Shown here piece by piece: positions 6,391-7,575 of a DNA stretch of 7,575 nt. The translations under genes were made by a program, and so were the position numbers. Source of the DNA: DASWHD01 sp036393335. GTDB lineage: Bacteria > CG2-30-53-67 > CG2-30-70-394. Where the stretch lies: the NCBI GenBank assembly GCA_036393335.1, contig DASWHD010000038.1, forward strand, positions 1 through 7,575, written 5' to 3'. The number at the start of each line of letters is the position of its first letter. Positions within the stretch are counted from its first letter, which is position 1. The notes beneath the pieces are model-generated. The model saw nothing but the letters and a program-made list of their open reading frames with translations. It did no database searches and was not told where the DNA came from.

Positions 6391-7036
6391 GACCCGCTCC
6401 TGGCGCCTCCATGCCGGCGGTCACGTACGGGAGGAGGAGGCCGAGCAGCCCCTCCGTGTCCGGCTCGGTGGGGGCGGCGCCGGGGAAGGGGTGCTTGTTC
6501 ACCATGAACATGGTGTGGGCCATGGCGCCGATGGTGAAGTGCAGGCGCCAGTTGAGGATCGCCTCTGAAACGTCTGGTAGCGCGAGCTTCAACGCCTCGA
6601 ATATACGGTTCCGGAACGGCTCCATGCGCCCCACGAAGATGCGCCGTAGGGTGTCGTCGGTCTCGCTCACCATCCGCCCCACCAGGGCGATGAAGTCGCG
6701 GCTCTCCGCCTGACGGAAGCGCAGGGTGGGCTCGATGAAGGCGCGCAGCACCTCCCGCGCCTCGGGCCGGCGCCCCTCCGCCGCGGCCGTGACGAGGGCC
6801 GCGTCCAGTGCCGCGGTGCGCTGCTTATTGAGGGGCGTCAGCCGCCGGTCGATCACCGCCTCCATCAGCCCCTCCTTGGAGCCGAAGTGGTAGCTCACCG
6901 CTGCCAGGTTCGCCCCGGCTTCTCCGGTGATCGCCCGCAAAGAGGTGGCGTGAAACCCCTGCTGGGCAAATAGCCGCTCCGCCGCATCCAGCAGCCGCTG
7001 CTTGGTATCGACCTCCATGCCCTCGACCGGCGTCAT
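6386..7036 (-). CDS. TetR-family transcriptional repressor of the efflux operon
   Basis: This is a one-component repressor of about 216 aa. The N-terminal TetR DNA-binding domain is clear: KQRLLDAAERLFAQQGFHAT, then LRAITGEAGANLAAVSYHFG with SKEGL, matching the three-helix HTH and its typical YHF-x-x-K-E-x-L end. The C-terminal half (residues about 70-210) contains FIALVGRMVSETD, then NWRLHFTIGAMAHTMF, resembling the TetR C-terminal ligand-binding domain common in regulators of RND pumps. It is the first gene of the minus-strand operon, and its stop overlaps the channel gene's candidate starts (TGATG). I chose ATG 7036; GTG 7045 lies upstream and ATG 7018 downstream. The latter leaves 8-10 residues before the HTH and a longer leader after the proposed promoter, so it is a real alternative. 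Inferred role: it binds the palindrome upstream and is released by a pump substrate. Confidence 0.93.
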   Translation of the reverse strand: MTPVEGMEVDTKQRLLDAAERLFAQQGFHATSLRAITGEAGANLAAVSYHFGSKEGLMEAVIDRRLTPLNKQRTAALDAALVTAAAEGRRPEAREVLRAFIEPTLRFRQAESRDFIALVGRMVSETDDTLRRIFVGRMEPFRNRIFEALKLALPDVSEAILNWRLHFTIGAMAHTMFMVNKHPFPGAAPTEPDTEGLLGLLLPYVTAGMEAPGAGR

Positions 7037-7045
7037 GGCCCGCAC

Positions 7046-7073
7046 GATCTACCAACCGGCTGGAATAAGTCAA
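7046..7073 (-). promoter_or_regulatory. Predicted sigma-70-type promoter of the tetR-efflux operon
   Basis: TTGACT at 7073-7068 matches the -35 consensus at five of six positions. TAGATC at 7051-7046, after a 16-base spacer, is a weaker -10. It is the only good promoter-like pair just upstream of tetR. The operator palindrome overlaps the -35 box, which suits repression by steric exclusion. Transcription would start close to ATG 7036, which slightly favours translation from 7018. Confidence 0.45.
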
Positions 7074-7083
7074 ACGTTCGTTT
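7072..7083. promoter_or_regulatory. Palindromic TetR operator AAACGTTCGTTT
   Basis: AAACG and CGTTT face each other around TT, in the AT-rich gap upstream of tetR in an otherwise very GC-rich window. Sites with AAACG/CGTTT half-sites are typical of TetR-family operators. It overlaps the proposed -35 element, so the TetR protein encoded downstream probably represses its own operon, including the pump. Binding is inferred from position and symmetry only. Confidence 0.55.
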
Positions 7084-7225
7084 TAATTCCCTAGGCCCGC
7101 CACCCGCGATGGGCCGATGGTGTGTCACGCCGGCCAGAGCCCCCTCCCGTGGGACACTGTGTGGCTATGCCGTCGCCAGGCCGTCTCGCTGGGGTCGGGC
7201 ATTATCCGCGACTTCACGCCGCGTT

Positions 7226-7333
7226 CTACAGCCGGCTGGCGAACGTCGCGGCAGTGAGGATCGGATACCGATCTGCGCGAACAAGTAGGTCGTTATCGCC
7301 CGTGACCAGACACTCCGCCTCACCTGCTGATCG
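7226..7333 (-). pseudogene. PIN-domain toxin remnant (C-terminal about 35 residues)
   Basis: Read on the minus strand to the TAG at 7228-7226, the sequence gives AGEAECLVTGDNDLL and then YPILTAATFASRL. This is the characteristic C-terminal end of PIN-domain ribonucleases of VapC-like toxins, where the TGDxDLL Asp belongs to the metal-binding acidic set. Upstream of about 7333 the family similarity stops, and the frame runs into sequence belonging to the opposite-strand DUF4338 segment. The N-terminal three-quarters, with the first catalytic Asp, are missing, so this is inactive. No antitoxin gene is seen here. Confidence 0.7.
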
Positions 7334-7387
7334 TGTCCCACATCTTTTGGCTGGACACCGTGAGGGGCGTCTGCCAAGGCGGGGCGC

Positions 7388-7575
7388 ATGGAGGTGGGGG
7401 GGCAGGTCTTTCCGGAGGCGATCCGGCGGCGGATTGCGGGGGTGGTGTCGGCCCAGCCCTCGCTGTCGCGGCGGCAGTTGGCGCGGCAGGTGTGTGGGTG
7501 GCTGGATTGGCGCTCGCCTGACGGGCGGTACCAGGAGATGGCGGCGCGCAAGGCGTTGCTCACCTTGCACCGCCG
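7388..7575 (+). CDS. DUF4338 (DruA-like / transposase-associated) protein, N-terminal part only
   Basis: From ATG 7388 the frame is open for 62 codons to the window end: MEVGGQVFPEAIRRRIAGVV, then SLSRRQLARQVCGWLDWR and PDGRYQEMAARKALLTLHRR. The SRxxLAxxVCxxLxWxxPxGxxxxMxxRxALLxLxR pattern matches, as I recall the family, the N-terminal winged-helix-like part of DUF4338 proteins. These include DruA of the Druantia anti-phage system and many insertion-sequence-associated or transposase-fused relatives. The catalytic or C-terminal part is outside the window, so defence protein and transposase cannot be told apart. It is the only gene here on the plus strand and lies directly beside a truncated PIN gene, which favours recent insertion of a mobile segment. 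The start is supported only by a purine-rich AAGGCGGGG upstream. An overlapping plus frame at 7333-7521 shows no family features. Confidence 0.65.
   Translation, partial: MEVGGQVFPEAIRRRIAGVVSAQPSLSRRQLARQVCGWLDWRSPDGRYQEMAARKALLTLHR

Noticed and set aside
7165..7563. Minus-strand open frame of 132 codons upstream of tetR
   Set aside because: No recognisable domain; the real PIN similarity is in a different minus frame, and the right half is antisense to the DUF4338 gene.

Overview
The window is very GC-rich (roughly 65-70% by eye) and carries Gram-negative envelope genes, including an outer-membrane efflux lipoprotein. It looks like a piece of a high-GC proteobacterial chromosome, possibly gammaproteobacterial, but the sequence does not fix the taxon. 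Almost all of it is one minus-strand operon for a tripartite RND efflux pump, read from about 7040 down past position 1. The order is a TetR-type repressor (7036-6386), a NodT-type outer-membrane channel lipoprotein (6389-4767), a periplasmic adaptor (4513-3284) and an RND inner-membrane permease (3287 to beyond 1, 3' end outside the window). A palindromic AAACGTTCGTTT site overlaps a plausible promoter upstream of tetR. The layout suggests that the repressor controls itself and the pump, with permease, adaptor and channel spanning both membranes to expel small toxic molecules.

The unusual feature is how many small repeats and mobile remnants have settled in this operon while leaving the pump genes readable. 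(1) A 180-bp element with perfect 24-bp terminal inverted repeats (1873-2052) sits inside the permease gene. It is exactly 60 codons long, has no stop in the permease frame, and adds about 60 residues to the cytoplasmic loop after the VVDD motif of TM4. Removing it restores an ordinary RND sequence (EHRQRGKPYLHAAIDG). (2) A cassette bounded by 27-bp imperfect inverted repeats (4534-4762) lies between the channel and adaptor genes. It holds a GxxExxY-family gene that has lost the signature Tyr codon and its middle part but keeps both ends. (3) A stack of GC-rich hairpin and tandem repeats (6183-6390) lies between the tetR stop and the channel signal peptide. These repeats are open in the channel frame and obscure its true start.

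Upstream of the operon, 7226-7333 (minus) is the C-terminal remnant of a PIN-domain toxin. It stops where a new plus-strand segment begins. That segment carries the first 62 codons of a DUF4338 (DruA-like or transposase-associated) protein, cut by the window end. The stretch 7046-7387 has no intact gene: it holds the promoter and operator, the PIN remnant and possible element ends. I see nothing else in 7091-7225.
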